Shown: positions 44,919 to 55,985, numbered from the stretch's first letter. The stretch: 64,000 bases of DNA from Liopterus haemorrhoidalis (GCA_963971575.1 OZ020624.1:29400356-29464355); one strand, 5' to 3'. Numbers and translations are program-made. Notes: a model not told the origin generated them from the sequence alone.

Positions 44919-45631
44919 TGTCACATAGGTAATCCTAGGTCAGTATTACGACATCTAGACATTGTGACGGTCAGCTGTCTGATTAAAAACTATTCGTCAG
45001 CGTCTGACGTATGTGGCCTGATTACGAAATGCATACTCCGCATTTTCGTAATGAGGAAATATTTGTCATGACGAATGAATATTGGAACTGGGTTAATTTT
45101 GTTGGATGTATCGTGTTTTAGTTTTTATACAGTGAGCTATGAACGTAGTTATAGTAATTGATATTAGATATATAACATATGATCTTGTAAAAATATAAGA
45201 AGTTGACATTTTAAATAAATATTCAAATATATTTACTGTAATTTTGATTATTCCAAAAATATCTTTAACAGATAACCAACAAATTTTCGTTACAAATATG
45301 GAAGCAGTGGAACATAGCCAACTCCGCTGCACGTATTAGTCCACAAGGTGACGACCAAGACACCGACGCTAAATACTTGTACCGCTGGTGAAGCCAAGCA
45401 AGCAGTAACCATGTGAGTGGAAGAAGACTTCTCCAAGCTCCTCGACTCCCGGATGGGTAGCCCCCGCCTCGGAGATAGGTCCAAGCCGATTCTGGCCAAC
45501 ACGGCGTGGACCGAAGACTTCCCCAGCTCCATGGACAAATTCAAACCATATATTGTAAATTTGATAAATGTTAAATAAATTTGTTATGTTGAAACCAGGA
45601 GTTGTGTCTCAATCAAACCACCCACGTGACA
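44919..45631. mobile_element. Solo LTR with 4 bp TSD
   Basis: The 713 bp sequence begins TGTCACATAGG and ends CCACGTGACA, so its ends are the inverted pair TGTCAC and GTGACA with the TG...CA hallmark. ATAT lies directly outside both ends (44915-44918 and 45632-45635). AATAAA at about 45575 is near the 3' end, as expected for an LTR poly(A) signal in plus orientation. No gag or pol sequence is nearby, so it is a solo LTR, left by recombination between two LTRs. The TSD size fits gypsy-type (4-5 bp) elements. Confidence 0.8.
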
Positions 45632-45639
45632 ATATGTAA

Positions 45640-46938
45640 ATTTGCCAAAGTGTACGAAAGAACGCTTCATGAGAAGCTATATCATCATTTTCGCAGCAAA
45701 GTATCTCAGAGTCAACATGGATTCATCAGAATGAAGTAAACTGAAACAAATATTATGACTTTCTCACACTACATAGCAACGTCAATAGAATCAAAATCTC
45801 AAGTTGACTGTGTTTGTACCGATTTCTCTAAAGCCTGACAAAATAAGTCACAAAATGCTCTTCGACAAAATGAGTGCATTTGGTTGCAGCCCAGAAGTAG
45901 TCAGTTTTTCAAGTCTTATCTAACACAGATAAGAACTAAAGTTAGAGTCAATGACACGGAATTGAATTACTTTTTCCCTACATCTGGCGTACCCCAAGAA
46001 ACAATTCAAGGCCTCTTTCTGTTCCACCTACTCGATTACCTGTGAAAGTAGGAACCAGTGAGTCACTTCTTTATGCCGACGATCTTAAGCTGCTTTGTGT
46101 AATTAACAAGTCGAAGGACTGCCTGCTGTTGCAAAAAGACTTAAATAGTGTAGTGAACTGGTGCGAAAAAAATAAACTCAAAATATCAACAAATGCGAAA
46201 TAATAACCTTAACACGCAATATAAATAATATAACCCACGATTACCATATACAATATAGTGTTGTTTAGAGACAGTAAAGTTAAAGACTTATGTGTACTAT
46301 TTAGACACGATTTTAATTTGAGTGACCACATAGACAATATAGTGAATAGTTCCCTAAAAACTTTAGGATTTATACTAAGGAACAGTGGTAGTTTTAAGAA
46401 ATTTACAACTTGGTAACTGATATGTGCACTAGTTCGACCTAAATTAGAGTACGCGAATAAAATCTGGAGCCCAAAAACAATGTCCCACAAAAATCAAATA
46501 GAAAAAGTACAAAAGAGTTTTGTAAGAAACTTGACCCTAAAATTAACTGGAAATCCTTTTCGAATATCTTATGCAAACCAGTTAAAAAACTTCCAATAAT
46601 AACAAGAAATTTCATTAAAATGGAGACGCGATATCCACACTTTGAAAATCACGTTTAAATTATTTAATAGTAAACTAGATGCCCCAGAACTTCTTCAAAA
46701 TTTAAATATTCGAGTCCCTGACATAAGATTGAGAATTAAAAATGATCACTTTTTTCAAAATTTCAGAATCTATGTCACCACTGAACAAAATGCTCAGTAT
46801 AGTAAATAAGCAAGTCTCTGATAGAGATCTTAATATCTTTTACGACAATTATAGAAAGTTTGTTAATATAAAAATAAATTAGACTAGTTATATTATATTT
46901 TATTGAAAGTTTGCTTATATTGTGTTTTATTCTTCTAT
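45640..46938 (+). mobile_element. LINE family A, copy 2 (5' part)
   Basis: The plus strand carries an RT broken by stops: VYERTLHEKLYHHF, SQSQHGFI, then CTDFSKA, then TSGVPQETIQGLFLFHLLDY (GVPQG box with G changed to E), then LLYADDLKLLCVINKSKDCL in pieces, and WCEKNKLKISTNAK. The rest matches copy 1 at 31686-32717, including RVPDIRLRIKNDHFF. A Penelope-like fragment is inserted at 46952. The 3' end resumes at 47675. BS/Jockey- or CR1-like by motif. Confidence 0.85.
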
Positions 46939-46951
46939 ATATTTCTATATT
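46939..46951. repeat. Left 13 bp TSD of Penelope-like insert
   Basis: ATATTTCTATATT here is repeated exactly at 47675-47687. Confidence 0.85.
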
Positions 46952-47674
46952 CAAATAATAAATAAATAAAGCACTCGGTAAATTTCACAAATATAAGTTT
47001 GATGTACTCTATACGTAGTTCGGCAGTGACGCCATCTACATGAGTTTAAATTACAAACAAAACTTATTTTTAACAGATACATTCAGTGGAAAGAAATATT
47101 AATTGTAGGGAATACAAGTGTAACCAAATTAGCAGATAAATGATTTTTTTTACCGATTTATTAGGGATGAGTTGTAAACATCAATCTGGTCATTCATTAA
47201 AGTAATTCCCGAGTTGATATTTTTGTAAATTTCTCGGTATTCTAAAAGGTTCAGTTTATAACTTTTATTATGAATGTGTAAAATTTTAGTCATTTATGGT
47301 GATCATCTGTTCTGCTATGTTGGACTGTTCTACTTTTTTATTTTGGATGGCTTTCAAATGCTCTCTAAATCTTGTAAAAAATTTTCGACCAGTTTGGCCT
47401 ATATATTTTGTTGAACAATCTTGGCATGATGCTTGATAAACTTCACTTTTGTTCTGTAAATCAGTTTTATCTAGTTTTTTATTAACAAGTAAATTTTTAA
47501 TTGTATATTTATTACAAAAGGCTGGAGTTATATTTGATTGATTTAATTTTGATCCTATTTTAAAACTAACCTGGCCGTGAAAGAGTTTTTTTTAGTTATA
47601 AACATGCTTTATTTATTTATTAATTTTATATTAAAGCACCGAGAATACATCGAGAATTGACTCCTCTGTCAATT
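46952..47674 (-). mobile_element. Penelope-like element fragment with GIY-YIG domain
   Basis: Both sides carry the same 13 bp (46939-46951 and 47675-47687), so this 723 bp unit inserted into LINE family A copy 2. The minus strand encodes part of a GIY-YIG endonuclease: EVYQASCQDCSTKYIGQTGR and KFFTRFREHLKAIQ, with YIG, the Arg and the catalytic-type Glu kept. After one frameshift follows ILHIHNKSYKLNLLEYREIY, like a Penelope C-terminal tail. Near both ends lies TAATAAATAAATAAAGC in opposite orientation, next to a CCGAG-type string. Only the 3' part of the element is present; the RT is absent. Confidence 0.85.
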
Positions 47675-47790
47675 ATATTTCTATATTATTGTTATTATAA
47701 TTGTATTGTTTTTTTTTTCAGTACAATGTAACTGGACTTGTGCACTACTGCACAGATCTGTAATTTACTGGAAAAATAAATAAATAAAAA
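47675..47790 (+). mobile_element. LINE family A, copy 2 (3' end)
   Basis: Begins with the right TSD of the Penelope-like insert and matches 33571-33692: GACTTGTGCACTACTG, CAGATCTGTA and an AAATAAATAAATAAA tail. Confidence 0.85.
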
Positions 47791-48427
47791 GTAATATGTT
47801 GTATGTAATTGAAATATTCATCCCCACATAATTCTTCATTCTTGCTTAACATTTTTGCAGTTGCATTTCTTGATCTGAATAATTTTAATCAGTTGTAACG
47901 CTATATCCATTATGATTTCCATTGTATCTATTAACGTATTAGTTTTCGGAAGCTATCATGCACATATCCTGACCAAACGATATGAGTTTGAAATCAATTC
48001 AGATTCTGGTAAATTCTGATGAGTTAGTTGGTTACAATAAGAGCAAGTGATGCCAGTTCATATTGGATTTTATCGTCCTGAGGATAAAAGCTTCTACGTG
48101 ACTGAAATACATGCAGTTATTATTGTTGTTTTGAATTCTTTTTTCAAGAAGATAATATTATTTTTGTCTGGGTGAATCAATAGTTTTTTATTAGTTAAAG
48201 GTTTAATTTTGTTCAGATTTAAAAACTGTCTCAGAATTTTAAGTGTTAAATGAAAAGACGCAGAGTTTATTAATTTTGAGAGAGAAATGAAAACGTGTCA
48301 ACCCAAAGGGCTTTAAAAAATTAATTTCTATTTCTTTGAGTTCGATCCGTATTATCAAGAAACCTCTATACCGTCATTCAACTGTTCGTCTGTCTGTACG
48401 GTAGAAACTAGGAAAATGCTGATGGAT
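47791..48427. other. no gene recognised
   Basis: No motif-bearing frame. It may be the 3' flank of the LINE that follows on the minus strand. Confidence 0.4.
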
Positions 48428-49400
48428 CTATTTTCGTCTCTTCAAGTATAATGTTGGTGTGTTCGTGTCTACTCCCAACGTCCATTTTAAGTATTTTATT
48501 TGTACTTTTTCTATATGTTCTCGTTCCGCCCATCCCCATACTTCTGCTCCATACATTATTATATTTTTTATCAACGCCTCGTACATGAGCATACGAGTTC
48601 TATAATCCCCTTTGAATTTCCGTTCCTCAATACTCCATACTTGCGGTAGGGCTAGCATGGCCTTCTTATTTAATAGTCTCGTATGTGCCTCTGTTCCTCC
48701 GTTGCTTCTAAATTGGTACCCTAGGTATTTATATTCCTTTATTTTTTCTATTTTCTCTTCTCCCCATGTCCATTTTTCTACTTTGTCCCTTCCACCCCCC
48801 TTTCGAAACAACATGATTTTGGATTTAGCTGCATTTAGATCGAGTTTTTTCTTGGTTAGTTATTTTTCAAACCTTTTCAGCATTCTCTGCATTTCTTCTT
48901 CTTTTGTTGTCAACAAAACCATATCATCCACATAGGATAGGGACATAACTTTTATCCTGCCTACCACCACTCCCCCTTCTTGTCCCCTTTTCAAGTGGCT
49001 TTCCAGATACGCTAAATATAGCCTGAACAGTATTGGGCTTAATGGACATCCTTGTCGAAGTCCTTGAACTGCCCAATACTCTTCGGTTTCCTTCTGTCCC
49101 ACTCTTACCACATTGCTGGTTAAGTTATATATTTCCTCTACTCTGTTGAGGATTCTGTTTTTTATTCCCAATTCCTTTAAAGTTGTAATCAACTCTGCTC
49201 TATCAACAGAATAGAACACCGCCTTCAAATCTACGAAAAAGGCGTACACTTTCCCTTTATCCTTCAGGATTTCCCTTCCTACTATAAAATTAACAATATA
49301 AATATTGTCCATAGTGCCTCTTTCTTTTCTAAATCCTGCTTGCGCATCTGGTATAATACCTTTCTCTTCCGCTTCCTTTTTAATTTTTCCACCCATGTTA
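48428..49400 (-). mobile_element. Non-LTR retrotransposon RT with YVDD box
   Basis: The first frame (48860-49396) reads IPDAQAGFRKERGTMDNIYI, then VYAFFVDLKAVFYSVDR (the F-D-KA-F-SVDR finger block), then VQGLRQGCPLSPILFRLYLA, then MSLSYVDDMVLLT with both catalytic Asp residues. A frameshift near 48840 leads into the second frame (48428-48814): EYKYLGYQFRSNGGTEAHTR, then YEALIKNIIMYGAEVWGWAE. Both frames are open over long stretches, so the copy is fairly young. GLRQGCPLSP with YVDD points to an R2/R4- or Dong-like group rather than to the CR1/Jockey copies nearby; this is not certain. The 5' part, including any endonuclease, is missing. Confidence 0.88.
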
Positions 49401-50158
49401 CTGATCCCATGTTTCAGACCCTACTAAACTACTGACGCAAGTTTCTCGTTTTGAATTCAATTCTTTAGAACAAAAAATAAATTTTTACGTAATTTTTTCG
49501 TGAGTATTTAAATCATTTCTTAAATAAAATGAAATTTATCAAAGTCGTGGTAATAAATTAAAGTAGTAGCTTAAAGAAACAAAAGTTTTCTTGTTCCATT
49601 TTTCCAAATCAGTGTGTCCAATTCTTGTCAGCTTAGTAGGCGATTGTACTGTGACAAGCTTGATCCAAATTCGAAGAAACTTCAGTCGTAATCAAAGTTT
49701 GTGCAGTGTTTCCGCGTGATCTGCCCTTACGAATTATCGTCAAAAGAAACAGGAACATAAGGAGTGATGAATACTAAATTGAATTACCCTAGAATTTACG
49801 ACGATGTAATTTGATGGTTAAAGTATCACTAGATTTAGGGATATTTTTATATTTTATATTTAAGACTTGATAGAACCAGTAAATGCTTTGTTATAAATTT
49901 GAACTTTAATCTTTTACTGTTTTTGATATTTCATTAAGATTTTATAAAGAACAAATTAATAGTAAACAGGTTTCCTTCTCCGAATTTTTCTTAACAGAAC
50001 GTCGCGTTTATCATCTTTTCAAATAATTTGGCAATGAATCTTCAGTTGTTCTTATCCATGGTAACTCGGATATATGTATGTATATTGTTACTTGGTTACA
50101 ATAACATATAAAACGAATTTGGTTGTGATTTTAAATCTTTACAAACTTCTTAATTACT
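49401..50158. other. no gene recognised
   Basis: No motif-bearing frame or element end found. Confidence 0.45.
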
Positions 50159-50796
50159 AGATTTAATCACTAATTAATAGACACAAAACAAAACAAGTAT
50201 GAATATTACTAGTCACTAATTTTATACCACGTTAACTCAAGTTAACTGTTCTAGATATATCGTCATGCAGTTCAGACTAGTCCAGGCCTTTGATTGACTA
50301 AATCACTCAGTCACCGTACTGAATTTGGCTAACTCAGTATCTCCACTTAATTTCAATCCCTTGTCTAACTCTACGGTGATATTGAATGCATAAATCTGAC
50401 TTATTGACGACCTTAACTTGAATAACTGTTCTTTATTATTGTTTTGTTTATTTTAAGTCTTATTTCTGCGACGAGGGTAATTGCTGATACCAGGGGGCGA
50501 GCTCCTACACCTGGATGAGGGGTGAATGATTGTGAAAATGGGAGTAATGTTAACATATTATTCTAACCCGAATAATATCACCAATGGAGAACTGAACTAG
50601 TAACTTTACAATTCAGACTGTTAAATGCAGTCCGAACTGCATTTAACGAGCACGGCCACCCCTTCTTTAAAAAACCACAGACCAGGATATCCCAATTACA
50701 CTGTGGCCTACAAACATCTATGCCCTAACCAGAATTCAAACCTAGGACCTTTGGCTCGTGAAGCAGGAGCGCTACCTCTACGCTACTAAGGCCGAC
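50159..50796 (-). mobile_element. Composite tRNA-derived SINE, fullest copy
   Basis: On the minus strand it starts with a tRNA-like head (50729-50796): TAGCGTAGAGGTAGCGC resembles the A-box and AGGTTTGAATTC the B-box. A body follows (about 50445-50728) that holds GTTGGTGATATTATTCGG-like and CATTCACCCCTCATCCAGG strings and ends GCAGAAATAAGACTTAAAAT. After this comes the same 280 bp module (50159-50443) as in the copy at 23518-23949, including the GGTATAAAA string. The second SINE 3' end present in the other copy is absent here. Confidence 0.8.
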
Positions 50797-51475
50797 AAAC
50801 CCGTTGGTATTAACCCCGTTAGTATTTTTTTTTTAACTGTTGTTAAAGACTTGCCAAGTGTCACTGCCTGAATGCTACTGCTCCCTCAGGACTCATGTAT
50901 CTGATATGGAAAACCTTATTTCCTTCAAAGTCGAGAACATTCGGGTAACTCGATGTTCGAGGTTCACCGTTCGCTTCAAGGCCACGGTATTCTTTGGCAG
51001 GTCCATATTCGTAACATTGCCCTCCTTAAACCTGATCGTCTCGATTAGGTGATCTATTAGATCATAGAACGGAGTAGATTAATTGATGAATCCAATTTTT
51101 GGACTCCCTCGTGATTTTTTTCTCGATGTACCGCACAGAGGGGCATTTAGTATATGATACAGCTTCCGGGAGTATATTCCTTCCATAACGTAAGTACCCA
51201 CTAAAAAGGAATTTCTTGAAATTCGACAACGGATAAAAAGTGGTAAAATGTTTCTTCACGGAGTCTTCAAGATCTATTAGATCAGATAAGACAACCACTT
51301 GGTGTTTGCTTGCAAAATTTACCTATACACATGTATATGAATATACTCGAATATAACTTGATCTGCGTGGCAATATACTCGACTGTTGCTTTCGCTAAAC
51401 TTACCCGTTGACTTCTGAAGAGTTTCTTATTTTGTGCCTCCAATTGAACAGCCACGAATGGCATATTCTGGAAGA
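50797..51475. other. no gene recognised; 206 bp flanked by 14 bp repeats
   Basis: GATCTATTAGATCA occurs at 51051-51064 and 51271-51284. A minus-strand frame (51062-51298) crosses the segment without a motif I recognise. Confidence 0.4.
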
Positions 51476-52425
51476 ACTATCAGGTGATTGCAAAAGTTCG
51501 TGCTAGTGTAATAATGACTGTATCCGTGATTTGGTGAATAGTAATCCATGGATTTCGACTGAAGAGATTGATGAGAAGTTAAATGTTGACAAATGGACAG
51601 CATTTCGCCATTTAAAAATACTTGGCTATACTTCGAAACTCGATATATGGGTTCCGCACATTTTGACAGAACGGAACAAACTGAAACGTGTTTCCACTGC
51701 CGTTTCTCTCCTTGTCCGTCAACAAAATGAACTTTTCTTGGATCGAGTAATAACTGGAGATGAAAAATGAATTATGTATCACAACATAAAAAGAAAAAGA
51801 AGCTGGAAGCATGGTAGTGAACGAGTAGAATCTTTAGCAAAAGCTGAATTGCATCCAATGAAAGTGTTGTTATGTGTCTGGTAGGATTGCAGAGGATAAC
51901 TTTATTTCGAGCTTCTTCCATGTGGAAAAACAATAATTGCGGAGAAGTACTGTGAGCAACTCACCCAACTCAATGTGGAAATCCAAGCAAAACGATTAAT
52001 AAAACTGTTTTTCCACGAAAATGTGTTTTATTTAATTTTATTTCAAATCGGGCGCGAATTTTTGCAATCACCTGATAGATGATTGTGATATATCCATCAG
52101 ATTGTCAATTCATTTTTTGGCTTATTTTTTCATTGATAATTTAGTCTGTAATCATCTATCAGCTTTTTCATCTATGCAGATTCACTTAACGAACAGTAAG
52201 TGAAATAATGCGATCTGTAAGCCAACATGCTCAACAGTTGATTTCGTTAAATGCACCCATTGACTTCTGGTGATCATCTTCTTTTGTATCGCGAATTGAA
52301 AAGCCACGAAATGGCATATTCTAGGCTAACTTAATGGTTGCAGTGTATCAATCAGATTGTCAATTCATTTTCTGGTATATTTCTTAATTGCTCATTCAGT
52401 TTGTCAACATCTACCTGCTGTGACA
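51360..52425. repeat. Local duplication, one unit split by the mariner
   Basis: The stretch from GATCTG through CCCATTGACTTCTG, AAAAGCCACGAA-TGGCATATTCT and ATCAGATTGTCAATTCATTTT occurs twice: unit 1 at 51360-51479 plus 52078-52165, and unit 2 at 52212-52425. The mariner at 51480-52075 interrupts only unit 1, so unit 2 approximates the empty site. Confidence 0.75.
51480..52075 (+). mobile_element. 596 bp mariner with both TIRs, internally deleted
   Basis: TCAGGTGATTGCAAAAGTTC at the left end (51480) is matched by its near-exact reverse complement at the right end (52075). TA flanks both (51478-51479 and 52076-52077). The plus strand keeps the transposase middle: NPWISTEEIDEKLNVD, HLKILGYTSKLDIWVPHILT, then FLDRVITGDEK with the first catalytic Asp, a stop in place of the following Trp, then LHPMKVLLCVW and ELLPCGKTIIAEKYC. 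The N-terminus and the part with the second and third Asp are deleted, so it is non-autonomous. Confidence 0.92.
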
Positions 52426-52429
52426 CTTT

Positions 52430-53017
52430 TCAATATAGCTTCTGGTAATTTCGAACATGGTTTTTTGTGTCCAGATACTTTTCTAGATTTGCTAATTATT
52501 TAAAATTAAAAACATCATAAATTGAAAATCATTAAATTATGTCATATGGTAAGACATTGAGTTCAAGAGAGGTGAAACTCTACAGAGGTGCCATTATGCG
52601 TTTGTGTCATTATAATCACATTAGGGGTATTGTCACAAGGAGTTCTCGTTACGTCTCCGTTGCCAGGGAGTTCTGAAAGCGTTACATAAGCTCTTTGTAT
52701 CTAAGGTACGAGTGCTACATGGAGACAAGAGATGTCTCTTAGATCTTGCGATAATTATATTCTGTTATAAATGGCTTTTAATTGATGTAGATTACAGGAG
52801 AGTACTATTCGATGGAAAACGACATTTTTAATTCCTTTTAAACATTAGCAAATTCAAACTATCAAATATATTATATTTATTGGATTACTTCTACAAGAAA
52901 TACAGTAAGGCAGTGGCACACAAGCGGTGGATTATATGAGTCCTATAACTCCTACGACTCGGTAAGACTACTGTAGGAAATTTATGAGCTGAAGAAGAAA
53001 TACTTTGATCGATAACA
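52430..53017. other. no gene recognised
   Basis: No motif-bearing frame found. Confidence 0.4.
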
Positions 53018-53250
53018 CAGCCCAACAGACATTTTGGTGCCTGCGATTTTTTAACTGTTTTTAAGTAATTTTTGGGTGCAGAATCCAAAATAGCCGTCAG
53101 ATTTGGTCTATCAGATCTAGTTTTTAAGATACATTATATTGGCCTCTTTTACAAAAAAATCATATTTTTTTTAACTTATGTACATTTCACGTTATTACTA
53201 TTACTATTTGTTCCAACTGCCAGTTAAAAAAAGAAAAAATACAAAGTAAG
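53018..53250. repeat. About 235 bp direct repeat, copy 1
   Basis: Runs from TAACACAGCCCAACAGACAT to CCAACTGCCAGTTA and ACAAAGTAAG. It is closely similar to 57149-57389. It abuts the 3' end of the LINE at 53255-53765. Confidence 0.85.
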
Positions 53251-53254
53251 TTGT

Positions 53255-53765
53255 CAAAGTAAGTCAAAAGTTCCACAACACTAAAAATAAATAATTTGTT
53301 AACACAGGTAAATGTCCAGATTATTTTTAAAATTGTTGATCGAGGTAGCATCGACATAGTTCGGCAATGTATTCCACATATCGAACACTCGATTAGTGAA
53401 AAATTTAGCACGACACACTTGGTAAAAAAGTCTTTCTTCAGTTTCAATCTATGTCCACGCAGTCTGTTATCGTTATTTAGGATAAATAATGACACATCAC
53501 AAGACAACGAATTGGGCACAAGTCGATACATAGTTATTAAGTCTCCGCGAACACGTCGATCCAGTAAGTTGATGAGCTTTAATCCACGTAATCGGGCTTC
53601 ATATGTTGGTCTACTATACCCATATAGAATTCGGGTTGCTCTGCGTTAAACATTTTCAATAAGTTTAATGTCTTTCGACAAATATGGTGACCAATTGGCA
53701 AAACTAAATTCCAGAGGAGGACGAACATACATTTTGTACAGAGAACAGAACAAAGTAGGAGATGG
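53255..53765 (-). mobile_element. CR1-like LINE, RT C-terminus
   Basis: The minus strand reads LYKMYVRPPLEFSFANWSPY, then LSKDIKLIENV, then GYSRPTYEARLRGLKLINLL, then DRRVRGDLITMYRLV, then RLRGHRLKLKKDFFTKCVVL. After a one-base shift it ends NRVFDMWNTLPNYVDATSIN, NFKNNLDIYLC and a stop at 53299. This is the complete order at the C-terminus of CR1/Jockey-type reverse transcriptases. Frames at 53187-53531 (minus) and 53296-53649 (plus) are shadows of it. Two or three frameshifts make it inactive. Confidence 0.87.
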
Positions 53766-54580
53766 ACGATAGAAAGATTTCTTTATTAAGAATATCATTG
53801 AATTCGCTTTCTTTGCACATGTCCCATTTCAGGTTTGAAGTGATCGTAATCCCAAAATCGACTTGTTCCGAAACAGATTTAATTTGTTGTCAATTTGGTA
53901 CTGACCTAGTGGATTATTCGACCCAATGTGTAGTACAACCTTTTTTTTCTGGATTTAAAGGTTTTACCCACTTATTTGACCAGTCCATCAATTTATTTAT
54001 AATGGTGACGATTTATTTACAAAATAATAAACAGTTAATCTGTCAGTACTTTATAAAATCGTCATTCATTTGTTGAACTTTTTGCGCTACCCAATTTGTA
54101 AAGCACTGGACCAGAGTAAACGTTATAATTCTTAGAATTTTTCTAAATAAAATGTTATTGTCTTGTTTTTCTGTTTAAGAATTCGCAATAATCCGTTCGT
54201 CAGGTATATCATCTTTAATATCTTTGAACTTTCTATAACTTCTTTCTTCTAAAAATTCATAAAAGAGTTATGTTACAAAATGAAAAAAATATGAAACAAT
54301 ATTCTTTTAACAAATATCCAACATTTAATAAAAACATAATTAAGTTTACAAAAGTTAATACCAACATAATGAATTTTGAGTTAAACATAAGGAGAGACTT
54401 GTCTTTGAATGTTGATCAATTTGCTGTTTAGTCCGAAATTAATCCTAGGATTATCCTTACGAAGGAATTGTAAGCAAAACTTAAAGCCGGTGGTTGATGG
54501 TAGAGCTAGAAGGATAACACTAATTTAATAGCATCAAGTACGTATTCAATCCGATTTGTACTGCTACGTGATGTCTATAA
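53766..54580. other. no gene recognised
   Basis: A frame at 53762-54076 overlaps the start of the LINE region and has no motif. Confidence 0.4.
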
Positions 54581-54584
54581 ATAG

Positions 54585-54965
54585 TACTCCTTCCGTCCAA
54601 AAATATGGTATATATTTTGATTTTTTTATTGTCCGAAAATATGATTTACAATTTTAATTAATTAGAATGATTTTAAAAAACCAGTATTCACAAATACATA
54701 TATTTTTTTATTTATATTTACCTTTGATGTTTATTGCCCACTGCGATCAATCATTGACCTCCAGGAGTGTTAATACTAACACCCAATGCAACCAACCTCT
54801 CTCTAAATCCCCTAGGCATTCTGCATGGCGCTAAATGCAATCATGTGCCATAATCCAACCAATTATTAACTAGTCGCTACCTGGGATGATGGAATCATTA
54901 AAATTAAGCATTAGACGTTTTGATATCAGATAGCTAAGATAAATTACAGACTATTAGCACGAAAT
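54585..54965. other. Stretch opening with a Stowaway-like end
   Basis: CTCCTTCCGTCCAAAAATAT, directly after a TA, resembles the terminal sequence common in plant Stowaway and other CTCC(C/T)TCCGT elements. The continuation ATTGTCCGAAAATATGATTT is of the same style. No matching right end was found. The origin is uncertain. Confidence 0.35.
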
Positions 54966-55339
54966 TTCTAAAAATGAAAATTTCGAAGTGGTAACTGGGA
55001 TCTATTTCTTTATCTCTGGCACTATATTGTCACAATTATGGTATAATTGTGTTCTAATGTCTCAATTCCTTGAGCCTTTAGGCTGTGTAGGTCAAGGTTG
55101 CTGACGGTTTTTGGAATTATAGAATGTGCAGAGTGTTACGTGTTTGTCAGCATAAGTTTTGAACTATATTCTAATGTGTTGATAAACATTATTCAATTAT
55201 GATGACTATTGTCTTTAATTGCTGGCAACAATTACACAATTGAATAATGTTTCAAAAACAATTGACGTAGGACCTGATGTCAAAGCAAAATTTGTCCTAA
55301 ACACTCAGCATGCCGCCTTCACTTATTATATACCTGTGA

Positions 55340-55392
55340 AACCCTGCAATGTGTGAAAATTCACACTTCACATCAATTTTTTAATTTGTTAT
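55340..55392. repeat. Dispersed repeat end shared with 7018-7083
   Basis: Reverse complement of the repeat at 7018-7083, including TGTGTGAAAATTCACACTTC. Confidence 0.6.
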
Positions 55393-55985
55393 TTTCTGTT
55401 ATTTTGGCAAAAAATAATTAAAAATCAGCTGTGGCCACCACAGGACCGAACGCCATCATAAAGTAATTGTATAAAATACATTCTAGCAGAAGAGTAGAAA
55501 TAACTTGGCCTAATATTTTCTAACAGAGATATTATTTATCATGACCATGGAAACGTTACATATAAGTATGAAAAAATTGAGATTTTTCTTTTTTTACAAA
55601 AATTTTTCGAAATTTTTCGTTTTATCAAAAAACGTCTCAAATAAAAGTTATTAGTTATTGCATTTATAGCAACTTTTGTTGAATAAATTTTTTCTAAATA
55701 TTTTTCTGTTGCTAAATATTCGCAAAAATCCCCCTTTCTAGTCAACCGATTTTTACCAAAAGTTGATCAACTCGTGCCATTGATGTCAAAAGCTTAAATA
55801 TGCAGTTTCATAAAAATCCTTTTAGCTGAATTTTTTCTGCACGTGTACACAGACAGACGGACAGACAGACCGACAGATATCATGATAAAAATAGTCAAAC
55901 CGTTATGTAGGGACCTCCATTCGTGGAGATCCATCGAAATCTCGAAATGTCAAAATCGGTATGATCACAATACCTTCCTTATATA
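55393..55985. repeat. Dispersed repeat with GACA-type array
   Basis: ACAGACAGACGGACAGACAG at about 55849 and the phrase CAAAAGTTGATCAACTCGTG upstream resemble the arrangement at 7680-8095. No coding capacity was recognised; the frame at 55539-55745 is low-complexity. Confidence 0.45.

Noticed and set aside
45290..45544. 84-codon minus-strand frame inside the solo LTR.
   Set aside because: No motif, and it lies wholly within an LTR whose boundaries are well defined by TG...CA ends and the TSD.
48076..48110. CTGAGGA ... GAAA arrangement that recalls a hammerhead ribozyme core, of interest because a Penelope-like element is nearby.
   Set aside because: The sequence between the two core parts cannot form the required stem II, and it lies outside the Penelope-like insert.
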